In this document: positions 1 through 11,912 of the stretch, piece after piece | How the letters are laid out: the number at the start of each line of letters is the position of its first letter | Position numbering within the stretch: position 1 is the stretch's first letter | Assembly: GCA_035048495.1 (NCBI GenBank) | Contig: CM068549.1 | Span: 9,224,000-9,287,999, forward strand | Source of the DNA: Euptelea pleiosperma | Taxonomy: Eukaryota; Streptophyta; Magnoliopsida; Ranunculales; Eupteleaceae | Direction: 5' to 3' | DNA length: 64,000 nucleotides | Position numbers and translations under genes: made by a program | Notes under the pieces: generated by a model | Database searches by the model: none | Seen by the model: the letters and a program-made list of their open reading frames with translations, nothing else | What the model was told of the DNA's origin: nothing

Positions 1-1374
1 GACCGATGCATACAAATTCTTGGGAGAGTTAGGAGAAAACTCTCAACATTGGACGACTGACTCAGAGTTTAGTCGAACCACTTCGGTCCAAAGGACAACC
101 AAGGGACATGATGCTACAGCTGATACTGAGCTTCGATCTGTCATTCAAGAGTTGAGCAAGTCAGTCTCTGCACTGGCTGTGTCAGTACAAAAGCCTACTC
201 AACAATCTACCCCAGTCATGCATGTGGGACACGAGAGCCCTATGGAATCCTGCACCCTCTGTCTGCAACCCTCCCATACTGCACCGTCTGTCTGCAACCA
301 TCCTTTGAATGAAGGATGGTCTAATCCTCTTCAGGAAGAAGTTTGTGCTTTCAGCACATACAAACCACCCACTCAGAACTCGTATAGTCAATCTTATCAT
401 CCGGACACGAGAAACCACCCTAACTTTTCTTGGAGGCCTCAGTCTACTCAACCACAAGCTCAACCTCCACGTCAACCTCAGGGCATGTATCCTCCTGGGT
501 TCAATCAACCCAATAGGCAATTCAATCAGGGTCAGTACCAGTAGAATCAGTACCCATCTACTCAGAACCAGCAATTCCAACAGGGTCAATACTCTGGACA
601 ATCGAGCACATTTCAGAATCAGCAAAGAGTCCCACAGACCTTTCCGAACCAACCGATTGTCCCAACTAATTCTCCAGCCTATAACTATAATGCCCCAATG
701 AGCTCGAGTCGCGAATTGGTGCCTCAGCTCCCATTAGCTGCCCCCCAACAGTCGGTCCCCAAATCTGGTATCGAAGACCTTCTAGCTCAACTCATTACTC
801 AGCAACAACAATCTATGCAACGCCTAGAGCAACAGCAACAGCAATCCATGCTTCGTCTAGAGCAACGTCTAGGTAACTTGGAAGCTGAGAAAGCTAAGGG
901 GATCTTTCCTAGCCAACCCATTGCCAACCCTAAAGGAAATGCCAAAGGGGCAGTATATGAGATCGGATCCCAATCTCAAAGCCAGAATGAGAATTGTCAA
1001 GGGGAGGTGCAAGCTGTAACCACCCTACGATCTGGAAAAACTGTGGACATGGGAGTCCAACCACCACCGGTGCCATCTCCGGCACCCATCACTCGCACAG
1101 AGGAAACTAGTCCTAATCCTACCTCTGCTTCTTCTACCTCTGCACCAACATCAGATATCCCTGTGCAGAAATCTAAGGCTAAAGACAAATCCATTTGTCG
1201 AGTAAAGCCTCCTTTCCCGGACAGACTTGTCCAAGATAAGCGGGATCAGCAATTCTCTGAGATCTTAGATGTCTTGAAAGACGTCCAGATCAATATCCCA
1301 TTCCTTTCTGCTATCAAGCAAATCCCCTCCTATGCCAAATTCCTCAAGGACTTGTGCACAGTTAAGCGGCGTAC
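1..1374 (+). pseudogene. E1 gag fragment, Athila-type, broken
   Basis: This is the C-terminal part of the capsid/nucleocapsid polyprotein, read in the frame starting at base 2. It aligns almost base for base with E2 gag from about 6606 onwards. It holds a Gln/Asn/Pro-rich stretch, a Q-rich predicted coiled segment (about 800-880) and a proline/serine linker. Two lesions are visible. A TAG at 542-544 replaces CAG at the matching codon of E2 (7138-7140). The CCHC zinc knuckle is disrupted near 240-305, where a short repeat of the preceding TGCACC..GTCTGCAACC sequence replaces the bases that hold the final cysteine spacing in E2. The frame would run on into protease, but E2 interrupts it at 1374 and it resumes at 19431. 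E1 keeps a CAG at 1286-1288 where E2 has a stop, so gag and pol are naturally one frame. Confidence 0.85.
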
Positions 1375-2684
1375 TGATATTCGCTCAAAAGTGCTTATTT
1401 TAAGCAATTATCCGTTTAGCGTTATCGCACTCTCCTACGTAAAAGGCTCTATTTATCTACTTTTCTACGTAAGAGTCTCTTTTGTTGCGTAGAACACACT
1501 TTTCTGGACGAAATGGTATATTTGCATGCATTAAACACATTTTCGAAAGTCTAGACATGAAGTTATTCTGATAGAGTCTCATTACGCGCTTCTTCTATCG
1601 CAGGAAACCCCGATGGGATAATTCTCGAGAATGCGGGCCCACAATCAACTTTCAGAACCTTTAATCAAAGTATAGAGAGCCAGTGGACTTGGACAAGAAG
1701 ATGTATGCCAAAGAAGAAAATAAGAGCCAGAGAGATCGAAAGAATTGAGAGAAGATCATAAGAGAAGGAGAGCCAAAGCACCTAGGAAGAGACCAAGGAG
1801 ATTAAAGCTAATCAACCAACACAAGACGAAAGCTTGCTCAGTTGGTGAAGCATGCAGAAGACTAAGTTAGAGATCAGGGTTCAAGACCCTCTCCTAGCAT
1901 TTTCTCTTTATTTTGTAATATTTTTCTCTCTCCTCTCTAGATCCTCATTCTCTCTCTATTCACAAATCTAAATCATCCGATTATCTCTTCTTTCACCATC
2001 ACTCTATCCTACAGCCAGTTTATACCTTAGCCGATCTCCATCTGGTCATCACCATCCATCTCGACCGTTTGATCATCATCAGATCATCCTCCATACCATC
2101 CCATCACCATTGAATCACCCAATCCATCTGATCATCACCATCACTCTCTATCATCCATCCAATTTCCCATCCGATCATCTATCCCCATCATCACATCCAA
2201 TTCCTATGAGATCATCTACAAGATCCGGTTATATACGAGAAGGTGATCTTAGCTGTAAGAACAGTATGGCCATCGAAGGGCCACCGAGATGGACGGTCCA
2301 AATTACAAGATGCCGATTTTCTCTATCTAGAAAATATTTTGGAAGGATTATTTGAATTTTATCACTAACTTTCGAAAATGCTTTTCCGGAAACAAAAAAT
2401 TTTTTTTTCAAATGACTAGGCGTGCATGGATGGCCTAAGTTTATGGGAGCGAATAACTGAAAAATATGAAGTTTTGAAAACATTAAAAGGGTGGAAATTA
2501 TCTTTAAAATACAATCAGTTTTTTTTGGGAAATATGGCCAATAGGGAAAGGTTTTGAAAGGCAACAAAGTGCTGGATTTGTTTTTAAAGAAACAAAATAA
2601 GTAAGGATATTTTGGGGGGGGATTCTAAGGAGGAAAGGAGGAGACGTCCTGCACTTTCAAAGGAGGAGGGACCCAACCGTCCTC

Positions 2685-2693
2685 TTATAAAAG
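2685..2693 (+). promoter_or_regulatory. Putative TATA box of E2 5' LTR
   Basis: TTATAAAAG lies in the LTR after a GGA-rich stretch and about 100 bp upstream of a CT-rich transcribed-looking region. The same motif is at 17822-17830 in the 3' LTR. The spacing and sequence fit a plant core promoter, but the transcription start is inferred only. Confidence 0.5.
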
Positions 2694-2939
2694 AAGATCA
2701 AACCCTGGAACTCCGGCTGGCTGGACCCTCTGATATCCTCTCCGATCTTCCACGTTCACAGGACTCTCTTTCTCATCCCAGCTGATTCTTTCATCTCCTT
2801 CAAAAGAAAAAAAGAAAAAAGAAAAAGAGGGGTTGCCTCTTCTCTTGGGTAGCAACGTCCTTCTCCCCTTTACTTCCTCTCCCTCTCTCTCTAATCATCC
2901 ACTGCCTCACCACGACCTGCAACACTGAGTTGCAGGTCT

Positions 2940-3025
2940 GCAAGAAAGAAAAAAAAAAAAAAAAAAAAAAAATTTTTTTTAGAGTTCGCCGGAGTTGCAA
3001 CCTGCAACTCCGACGAGCTCCATTA
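2940..3025 (+). repeat. A-tract and GTTGCA/TGCAAC palindrome in LTR
   Basis: A run of about 24 A is followed by GCCGGAGTTGCAACCTGCAA and CTCCGAC, an inverted repeat. The same arrangement is in the 3' LTR at about 18080-18150. Related palindromes occur in the other LTRs (see the separate finding). Confidence 0.7.
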
Positions 3026-3189
3026 GCGCCGGCAGCCTGCGACATCTCTTCATCTCCCACGATCTCTCTCTACCTTCTTCCTCTCTCTCTAAAATCTCTT
3101 TTTACATGCCTTCTTACATGCTTTCTAGAATAGATTTACCGCTTTATTTATTTCTGTCATTTATTTCATGTAAGCAACAGTTTGATTAA

Positions 3190-3221
3190 GGGTATTTACC
3201 AAAACTCATGTCTTCATTTTG

Positions 3222-3286
<65 letters not shown>

Positions 3287-4158
3287 AACTTTTTGTTTTT
3301 GGGGTGATTTCCGATGTTCTCCAAAAGTTTTCTAGAATTTCAAAAATGTGTCAAATACCCTGACTTTGATTAGCTGAAAACCTCCGTTAAGTCAGTATCG
3401 AGGATATCAATTTTTGTTTAAAGTTAGCGTTGAGTCAATTCAAGCGTGACTACAGCAGGTTTGAAAACTCAGAAAAACTCAGATTTGGCACAATTGTACA
3501 CTATCAACATCAGAGTCATCCTAAGTTTTGAAATTTTGGAGATCCTGTGAGAATAATTGTGGAGACCTAACCCAGTGAGCTTTTGAGCCTTTAATCAATT
3601 CAGAGTGTTATACAACAATTCTGAGTCAAAAGATGACTCACTATTCTTCATGCCCGCAATATTCGTTGAGAGATCTCATTATCTTTTGCTTCGATCATAA
3701 AACTCGGAACGACATCAACATTGGATTACTACGACAGAACCTTCTCTGTATCCAGTCAAGACAGTATACATGATAGTGCAAACCCTAGAAAATGATTTAG
3801 GCCATTTTTTCTGAACCATTCAGCCTTTTTACTCACCTGAATTATACTTCACTAGAAACCCCTTGAACCTTTCTATAAAAGCCTTTTATTTGCAAACCCA
3901 TCAACCTAAAATCCAGTCCAGCTACGAAACATGACTGGCTACCCTTATTTTGAGATGGACAAAAGAATAACTGATGTGGGTGTACCGTGAAAAAGAAAAG
4001 TAAAGAAGAAGAATCAAAAGGAAAAGAAAGTGGTTCAAGCCAAAAACAAAATATAGAAAGAAAGTATGAAGAAGAGCTGAAAAGAAATTGAGCAGTCTCA
4101 GAAATATCAAGAAAAAGAGAAAAATACAAAAAAAAGGAAAAAGAACCAGATAATGGTG
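3190..4158 (+). repeat. Copy of E2 3' untranslated region inside the 5' LTR
   Basis: The segment begins at GGGTATTTACC, just downstream of where the 3' untranslated region has the purine-rich motif TTGGTTGGGGGTGGGG (14884-14899). It ends at a short patch of similarity between the untranslated region (GTTACGTCGCAGGAAAAAT) and the LTR end (GTAACGACGCGGAAAAAT). It carries an A-run plus (TA)n microsatellite at about 3222-3284, also present at 14930-14974 and 23477-23534. It contains no gene; the minus-strand open frame here is Phe/Ser low complexity. Confidence 0.85.
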
Positions 4159-4185
4159 TAACGACGCGGAAAAATCCTACTTTCA

Positions 4186-5895
4186 AATGGCGCCGCTGCC
4201 GCTCGGGTGTTCGGGAGTGCGAAAAAGGACGTAAAGACGGAATTAGAAAGTTGCTGAAGCAAAAAGCTGCTCAATTTGGCCAGCCTGACCTTTCCGGGAA
4301 ACTTTCTATTTTTTGTTTTTGTTGATTTTTAGCAGTTTTTAAATTTCTATTTTTAATGCCTCGGAAGGCCGAGTGCAATTTGTAATAATTTAGGAATTTT
4401 ACTGCTTTCCATATAACTGCTAGATCTTGTTCTAGGGTTTTTTTAGAAACCCTAGATTAAGTGGAAAATACCAAAAAATTAAAAAAATCAAAATTCAAAA
4501 AAATTAGGGTTTTATATTCTGCAGATTTTTAGAAATCACCAATCAAGGATTTGCGATTTTTGGAAAGATTCCAAAATCTTGAAACTCTGCTTAATTAGGG
4601 TTTCCTCTCTTAGAAGTTTCCTCTTTAGAAGAATTTCTATCTTTAGAAATCTTCCGAATTTGGAAAAGTCTGCAAAAGGAAACATCCCAAATCTAGCAGA
4701 ATTTCAATTTTGGGAAATTTCCCAAAATTATAAGGGATCTCGCAATCAAATCTTTCTTGGAAGATCTCCACCGTTCGGGAAACTTTCCAATCTAGGTATT
4801 TTCCAATCTGGGAATTCCTAAATTTTAACCCATCTCGAATTTGGAAACTAATTCAAAAACTTGCCTAAATCTAGTGCTTGTTCAGTGAACCCTAAAAAGG
4901 CAAGGATCTTCCAAATAGAATCCCGAATACCTAGACCGTGCGATCTAACTTTTCTGCAGGAACACGATCCAGTGTGGGTAGAGAGCGAAAGCTCAAAGAG
5001 GTGGAGTCGGGCCCAAGCCCATTAGGATACCCCTCTCTAACCCACGGAGGAGACCCCGTGGCGTGGCCCACGGGAGGTAAGTCTCTATCCTCGCCTTGAG
5101 TGCGATACTGCGCCGTTAGGTGACTCATTGCCGCTTGTCTATTTGCTTTCGCATCCATATTCTTCGACTTGTGTGGCGTGGCCGTTAATCAATCCACTCT
5201 AAGAGAGCAAACCCAGCTCCAAATTGAAACTGGTGGGATTTCATCACCCACCTCATCATTCCAACTGATTTGATCCCAAGGCTCCATTTAATTAAAAAGA
5301 ATCAAGAAGTAGAGCCAATTAGCCCGGTGTTCGAGGAAAAATCCACACAAAGCAAACCCGCTTAACATCCAATCGAAATAAGACCACGAGCGCGGGTCCC
5401 TGTTGTCTAACACACCCATAAGTCCCTGCTACTCAAGTACACTGAGCTCGACGTGGCATCTTTGACTATTCGGCGGTTAGTTACGTGTGGACTAGGAACA
5501 CGCATCAACCCTAGCTTAACCCGAGGGAACACTCTTCTTATAAACTTGACCAATCCGGTTAGTCTGGGACGTACTTAAGACAACCATTGTGCCGCACGTT
5601 TGTCTAGGCTTCGGATTGCCTTGTTGTTGACTAGAGTTAGTACTAAAGGATTCGCTCTGAAGAGTGTAGCCTGGTGAGAACCTCTGAGTGCAAAACAGTT
5701 AGTCCGGCGGTTAAAAGATAAACCAGTGGTCCGCCCACTGTCATAATCTACTCTAGCCCCAAAACTAACAAAGATAATTCCTAAAATATATCCTCATTGC
5801 TTAGAATAGGATTATCTGTGCTTGGTGTGCATCATTTAGGATAGTGTTCCTCTCTGGCAACTTTTTGCCAAGTATAGAGCTTGCCTCATTCGCGT
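4186..5895 (+). other. E2 leader (5' untranslated region)
   Basis: This is non-coding leader between the primer binding site and gag. The first half (about 4300-4900) is AT-rich and contains many short variants of GGGAAATTTCCCAAAAT-like and AGGGTTT motifs. The second half (about 4950-5880) is GC-richer. No open frame with recognisable content is present. A long leader is usual for Athila-type elements. Confidence 0.6.
4188..4201 (+). promoter_or_regulatory. Primer binding site of E2
   Basis: TGGCGCCGCTGCCG begins two bases after the LTR end (TTTCA at 4181-4185). It resembles the complement of the 3' end of plant tRNA-Asp, which begins TGGCGCCGTTGCCGGGGA. The match is good over the first 14 bases and then decays. 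Minus-strand reverse transcription would be primed here. The tRNA identity is an inference. Confidence 0.75.
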
Positions 5896-7875
5896 ATGCC
5901 CGTTTGGAATCGTCCGAACAAACGCTTGGTTCGATCTGAGAATCACGTACCTACAGTGGATCCTCCACTGAATACTTCCCCATCTCTTTCCCCACCCGCC
6001 TCCCCCAGTACTACTACCTTTGTAGTCATGGCAGTCGAACGACCTCTTATCGAGACGTTCGCTCCTATCTCTGCCAATCCGCCCACTTGCATTGTTCTCC
6101 CACCTACTACGGCGGTACAATTTGAGATCAGGCCACAGACTATCCAAATGCTGCCAACCTTTCATGGTCTCCCAAGAGAAGACCCATATTCCCATATTAG
6201 GGAATTCCAACATGTCATCCTACTTTTCAAGAATCAGAACCTCGATGATGACAATGTCCGTCTGCGAGTTTTCCCATTCTCGCTCAAAGACCGAGCCTCA
6301 GATTGGCTCTACTCCTTACCCGCTGATTCAATCAGCAGTTGGAAAGAGTTGGTGGGCAAATTCATGTCTAAATTCTACCCCATGACTCGGACCAACCAAA
6401 TGAAGCAACTCATCCAGGACTTTCGACAGAAGTCCGATGAGAAATTTTTTGAAGCATGGGATAGATTCCAAGACTACCTGACTAAGTGTCCCCACCATAG
6501 CATCGACAAGGGAAATCTTGTCCATGTCTTCTATAAGGGACTTACTGATGAGTCCCGGACCATGGTAGAGTCAATGTGCCAAGGAAAATTCCTGCACCAA
6601 ACTCCGACCGATGCATACAAATTCTTGGGAGAGTTAGGAGAAAACTCTCAACATTGGACGACTGACTCAGAGTTTAGTCGAACCACTTCAGTCCAAAGGA
6701 CAACCAAGGGACATGATGTTACAGCTGATACTGAGCTTCGATCAGTCATTCAAGAGTTGAGCAAGTCCGTCTCGGCACTGGCTGTGTCTGTACAAAAGCC
6801 TACTCAACAATCTACCCCAGTCATGCATGTGGGACACGAGAGCCCTATGGAATCCTGTACCCTTTGTCTGCAACCCTCCCACACTACTGAGCATTGTCCT
6901 TTGAATGAAGGATGGTCTAATCCTCTTCAGGAAGAAGTTTGTGCTTTCAGCACATACAAACCACCCACTCAGAACTCGTATAGTCAATCTTATCATCCGG
7001 ACACGAGAAACCACCCTAACTTCTCTTGGAGGCCTCAGTCTACTCAACCACAAGCTCAACCTCCCCGTCAACCTCAGGGCATGTACCCTCCTGGGTTCAA
7101 TCAACCCAATAGGCAATTCAATCAGGGACAATACCAGCAGAATCAGTACCCATCTAATCAGAACCAGCAGTTCCAACAGGGTCAATACTCTGGACAACAG
7201 AGCACATTTCAGAATCAGCAAAGAGTTCCCCAGAACTTTCAGAACCAACAGATTGTCCCAACTAATTCTTCCGCCTATAACTATAATGCCCCGATGAGCT
7301 CGAGTCGCGAATTGGTGCCTCAGCTCCCATTAGCTGCCCCCCAACAGTCGGTCCCCAAACCTGGTATTGAGGACCTTCTAGCTCAACTCATTACTCAATC
7401 TATGCAACGCCTAGAGCAACAGCAACAGCAATCCATGCTTCGTCTAGAGCAACATCTAGGTAACTTGGAAGCTGAGAAGGCTAAGGGGATCTTTCCTAGC
7501 CAACCCATTGCTAACCCAAAAGGAAATGCCAAAGGGGCAGTATATGAGATCGGATCCCAATCTCAAAGCCAGAATGAGAATTGTCAAGGGGAGGTGCAAG
7601 CTGTAACCACCTTACGATCTAGAAAAACTGTGGACATGGGAGTCCAACCACCACCGGTGCCATCTCCAGCACCCATCACTCGTACAGAGGAAACTAGTAC
7701 CAATCCTACCTCTGCTTCTTCCACCTCTGCACCAACATCTGATATCCCTGTGCAAAAATCTAAGGCTAAAGACAAATCCATTTGTCGAGTAAAGCCTCCC
7801 TTCCCGGACAGACTTGTCCAAGATAAGCGGGATCAGCAATTCTCAGAGATCTTAGACGTCTTTAAAGACGTCTAG
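5896..7875 (+). CDS. gag: E2 gag, Athila-type Ty3/gypsy
   Basis: This is the structural polyprotein that packages element RNA into virus-like particles in the cytoplasm. The first ATG of the frame is at 5896; an upstream TTG at 5881 is less likely. The central capsid domain includes FPFSLKDRASDWLYSLP and the region ending CPHHSIDKGNLVHVFYKGL, typical of plant retrotransposon gag. A CCHC zinc knuckle (CTLCLQPSHTTEHC, C-x2-C-x4-H-x4-C) lies near 6856-6897. It is followed by a Gln/Asn/Pro-rich stretch, a Q-rich helical segment and a Pro/Ser linker. The frame ends at TAG 7873-7875, but E1 has CAG at this codon and the frame continues into protease. The stop is therefore probably a point mutation in a natural gag-pol fusion. 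Regulated readthrough is a less likely alternative. Confidence 0.88.
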   Translation: MPVWNRPNKRLVRSENHVPTVDPPLNTSPSLSPPASPSTTTFVVMAVERPLIETFAPISANPPTCIVLPPTTAVQFEIRPQTIQMLPTFHGLPREDPYSHIREFQHVILLFKNQNLDDDNVRLRVFPFSLKDRASDWLYSLPADSISSWKELVGKFMSKFYPMTRTNQMKQLIQDFRQKSDEKFFEAWDRFQDYLTKCPHHSIDKGNLVHVFYKGLTDESRTMVESMCQGKFLHQTPTDAYKFLGELGENSQHWTTDSEFSRTTSVQRTTKGHDVTADTELRSVIQELSKSVSALAVSVQKPTQQSTPVMHVGHESPMESCTLCLQPSHTTEHCPLNEGWSNPLQEEVCAFSTYKPPTQNSYSQSYHPDTRNHPNFSWRPQSTQPQAQPPRQPQGMYPPGFNQPNRQFNQGQYQQNQYPSNQNQQFQQGQYSGQQSTFQNQQRVPQNFQNQQIVPTNSSAYNYNAPMSSSRELVPQLPLAAPQQSVPKPGIEDLLAQLITQSMQRLEQQQQQSMLRLEQHLGNLEAEKAKGIFPSQPIANPKGNAKGAVYEIGSQSQSQNENCQGEVQAVTTLRSRKTVDMGVQPPPVPSPAPITRTEETSTNPTSASSTSAPTSDIPVQKSKAKDKSICRVKPPFPDRLVQDKRDQQFSEILDVFKDV

Positions 7876-9950
7876 ATCAATATCCCATTCCTTACTACTA
7901 TCAAGCAAATCCCCTCCTATGCCAAATTCCTCAAGGACTTGTGCACAGTTAAGCGGCGTACGCATGTACCCAAAGCTGCCTTCTTGGCCGAAAAAGCTAC
8001 CGCGTTCATTCAACGCAATAGTGTGATCAAACACAAGGATCCAGGTAGCCCAACTGTCCAATGTGAAATTGGTGACAACTTTAGCTGCACTGCCTTGCTA
8101 GATTTAGGGGCTAGCGTCAACCTCATACCATTCTCGGTATATCAGCAGTTAGGACTGAAAGATATGAAGCCTACCAATGTCACCCTGAAATTGGCTGATC
8201 AGTCCATCAAGATTCCAAGAGGAATCATTGAAGATGTCCTAGTAAAAGTCGCTGACTTTTATTATCCTGTGGACTTTATCATTCTCGACACCGAGCCGTG
8301 TCAGGATAACCGCATTCCGGTCATCTTAGGCCGTCCATTCCTTGCCACCGCGAATGCACACATCGGGTGCAGGGACGGAAACATGTCCATTGCTTTCGGA
8401 AATCTCAAAGCTGAGGTCAATATCTTTCGTTTAATGCAACAGGATGCCGATCGTGATGTGACCGATGAAATGTGTGCCGTTGAGAGTCTAATCCCGGACT
8501 CCACCGAAGATATTCTTCAGCAGTGTCTAGAACACTTTGGAGCTGACTTTGCAACAGAGTCAGCTGTTTCTGATCTCAATGATCTTTTGGAGACTGCTCC
8601 ACTGATAGAGATCTCCGCTCCACTCATCGAGTTCGAGCCTCTGATAACCATGGCCAGAGAACCCATCCTTCCTTTACCTACTGAAGTCAAACCTCTCCAA
8701 TCCGTGTCTTCTGTGACACCTATTTCTACTCCATCTGCTCTAATATTGGAGCTTAAGCCTCTTCCCACAGATCTTTCCTATGCCTATCTTGGTCCTAAGG
8801 AAACCTACCCTGTCATTATCGCGTCCGCTTTATCTACGAGTGAACGTAAGAAACTTCTCGAGCTGCTCAAAGAGCACAAATCTGCGATAGGGTGGACCAT
8901 AGACGATATTCGTGGCATAGACCCCTCGGTGTGCCAACATCACATCTATCTCGAAGATGAATCCAAAACATCTCGAGAACACCAGAGGAGGTTGAACCCC
9001 ATCTTGAAGGATGTAGTCCGGGACGAGGTCCTTAAACTGTTAGATGCGGGTATCATTTACCCCATCTCCGATAGCAAATGGGTGAGTCCTATTCATGTCG
9101 TCCCTAAAAAGGCAGGATTCACAGTTGTGGAAAATGAGAACAAGGAAATGGTAACTCAACGCCTGAAGAAAGGGTGGAGAGTCTGCATCGATTACCGACG
9201 ACTCAACACCAACACTAGGAAGGACCATTTTCCTTTACCCTTCATAGACCAGATGTTGGAGAGACTAGCAGGTCACTCCTATTACTGCTTCCTTGATGGT
9301 TATTCAGGGTATAATCAAATCCCCATCGCCCCTGAGGATCACGAGAAGACAACTTTCACCTGTCCCTTTGGCACTTTTGCCTACAAGCGCATGCCCTTTG
9401 GCCTCTGCAATGCACCCGCGACCTTTCAAAGGTGTATGATGAGCATATTCTCTGACATGGTAGAAAAATTCCTCGAAGTCTTTATGGACGACTTCTCAGT
9501 CTTTGGGTCATCCTTTGATGACTGTCTAAACCATCTAGGGCTTGTACTTCAACGCTGTCAGGACAAGCGACTTGTCCTCAATTGGGAGAAATGCCACTTC
9601 ATGGTGAAGAAAGGCATAGTTCTGGGACATGTCATTTCCCATCAGGGCATTGAGGTCGACAAAGCTAAAATTGATATCATCTCGACCTTGCCCATTCCTA
9701 AGTCCGTACGTGACATCCGATCCTTTTTGGGACACGGAGGATTCTATAGGCGATTCATCAAGGACTTCTCTCAAATCGCTCGACCTCTATCCCACCTTCT
9801 GGCCAAAGATAGTCCTTTCGACTTTAATGCTGACTGTGTCAAGGCATTTGAGCGTCTCAAATCTGAGCTCACTACTGCGCCCATTATCCGTCCCCCGGAC
9901 TGGACTCTACCTTTCGAGGTAATGTGCGATGCTTCTGACTACGCGTTAGG
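7876..9950 (+). pseudogene. pol: E2 pol, protease-RT-RNase H start, interrupted by S3
   Basis: This is the continuation, in the same frame, of gag after the TAG at 7873-7875. The aspartic protease motif DLGAS is at 8101-8115, which is the usual variant for this lineage. Reverse transcriptase follows, with the [11 protein letters not shown] and VCIDYRRLN blocks, the [11 protein letters not shown] block and the catalytic FMDDF at 9481-9495. The connection and the first RNase H aspartate ([10 protein letters not shown]) come just before the break at 9950. No other stops or shifts are visible before the break. It acts in particles to copy RNA into DNA. The S3 insertion (target duplication TTAGG at 9946-9950 and 12864-12868) separates it from the rest of RNase H and integrase. 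Confidence 0.9.
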
Positions 9951-11849
9951 TGATATTCGCTCAAAAGTGCTTATTTTAAGCACTTATCCTGTTAGCGTTA
10001 TCGCACTCTCCTACGTAAAACTGCTCTAATTATCCACTTTTCTACGTAAGAGTCTATCTCATTGCGTAAAACACACTTTTCTGGACGAAATGGTATATTT
10101 GCATGCATTAAACACATTTTCGAAAGTCTAGACATGAAGTCATTCTGATAAAGCCTCATTACGTGCCTGTTGTTATTGTAGGAAACCGAAGCAGACGATT
10201 CTCGAGAACTGCAGGCCCGTAATCAACCACAGAAGCTCGCTACCAAACTTGTCCAAATCAAAGATGATCACATAGACCAGGGAACTATGCTCGCTCAGAT
10301 AACGTTGGATAACAAACAAGATGGACCGATGAAATTGGAACAACACAACTCAAGTTCTTGGACATCAAGATAATGGGCAAGTAGAACATGTTGATGGGCC
10401 CACAAAAAGGAAAGCTCTATCAAGTTAATGAGTTTAAAACATGATGGAAACAAGACAAATGGACAGTGAGATCAGTGATAATGTGGCATACATGGAAACT
10501 CATGAAGATAACCCACACCGTGGACCAAATCAATAGGCCAGGGTGTTGGACCCTTGTGTGAACCAAGTTGGTGGGCTAAGATTATAGACCGAGTGTTCAT
10601 TCAAGTTGCTATACGTCGATTGAGGGTGATGTTGTTATAAACAATCGGGTTTCCATGTGATTGGTCTAAATATCTAAGAGTTGCTGGATTAGCTTTAGCT
10701 TTGAAGTGCAAGGTAGATTGGAGCATAGGAACCATTGAAGAAATATTTTCTAAAAAGAAGAAGTGAAAAGGAAGTTGCTATTTTTACCAAAGGAAAGACT
10801 TTAGCAATCAATTAAGGTGGATGGCTGCTACTATGAAAGAGGGAGGAAAGAATGCAAGGGGTTGAATCGTTTTGGGTAACTAATTGGTTACCAAAAGACA
10901 AGGAAGAGAGGAGAAAAAGTTGCTGGAGGGTGCTGCATGAGGAGTGATACATCATCAAATACATGGGATATTTCCCTATAATTGAAAACAAGGTGAAAGA
11001 GAATTGAGAAGATGATCTAACGGTCCCTATTCACTCTAAACCCTAGGGTCTTAGTATATTAGAAAGAGAAGTGAGGAGGGCGAAGAGGAGGACGGTTCTC
11101 TCTTCTCATCTCCCCCAATCTAAAACCTCTTAGCCGTCTCTCCCATTGTCCATCGGATTCTCTCCGAAAACCATTGCTGGTTTGGGCTGTCACCACCACC
11201 CAGCACAGTGCAACGTCCATCACGACTAGCACCCCTGCACCGTTGTATCAAACCTCGCTGCTGGCCACCACCATATCAGGACTGCAAGAGTTGCAGGCCG
11301 ACACCGGTAGCTCCTATCTCATCTCTCTTTCTCTCCTTCCTCTCTCTCTCATCTCATCCCCCTTGATCTCTCCATCTTCATCAAATCGATCATCATCTCC
11401 GGCGTCTCCACGAGCTACTGCCGCAACCACCAGCACATTGTACGTGCTCCTTCAACCGGTGATCACCTTCTCTGTAAATCCGGCGGACTGCCACTCCGGC
11501 GGACTCTCACTATCTCACCCCACGTCTCCCTCTCCATTGCTCCCACGAAGAGGTTGTCGCCTGCAACCCTTTCCATCTTTTCCACTATTGTTTCTACTGT
11601 AACGTGCACATGCTACACGTTCCCACGATCTTCAAGAGCTCCGGTGTGTTTTCTGCAACTCCGGCCGGCACCATTAAAGTCAGCAACCACCAACGTTGCT
11701 ACCTTCTCTCCATCTAGCTGTAACTCCAGGACCTAGCCACTTGAAGGGCGTTGCAATCCTCATCTCCTCCACAGACCTGCAACCTTCTCTCTCCAACTGC
11801 CATATCTCCCACAAATCTCCACTACCGGAGTTGCAGGTCTGCAACTCCG

Positions 11850-11912
<63 letters not shown>

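Larger units (their letters stand above)
1375..4185 (+). repeat. 5' LTR of E2, chimeric
   Basis: The LTR starts TGATATTCGCTC and ends CTACTTTCA, just before the primer binding site. Bases 1375-3071 match the 3' LTR (16512-18206) with only a handful of differences by eye. From 3072 the two LTRs no longer align. Bases 3072-3188 look like a different LTR variant (CT-rich, then a CTTTCTAG-type segment). Bases 3190 to about 4158 are a near-copy of the element's own 3' untranslated region (about 14897-15848). Only the last roughly 27 bases return to normal LTR end. The conserved motif GTGCGGATCGACATCCGA, present near the end of the other LTRs, is missing here. Confidence 0.88.

Noticed and set aside
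182..652. Long minus-strand frames opposite gag (also 6742-7248)
   Set aside because: They are shadows of the gag Gln/Pro-rich coding strand, with no independent domain.
1375..4185. Reading 1375-3188 as a separate solo LTR and 3190-4185 as a short LTR of the gypsy element
   Set aside because: There is no TTTCA end or target duplication near 3188, and the 3' partner is the full 16512-19425 LTR with the matching target duplication CGTAC. A chimeric 5' LTR explains all junctions.
3842..4186. Minus-strand open frame of about 114 codons, repeated at 15531-15869 and 24083-24442
   Set aside because: It is Phe/Ser/Leu low complexity, made by an A/G-rich tract in the 3' untranslated region. It is conserved only because the whole region is copied three times, and it has no recognisable domain.
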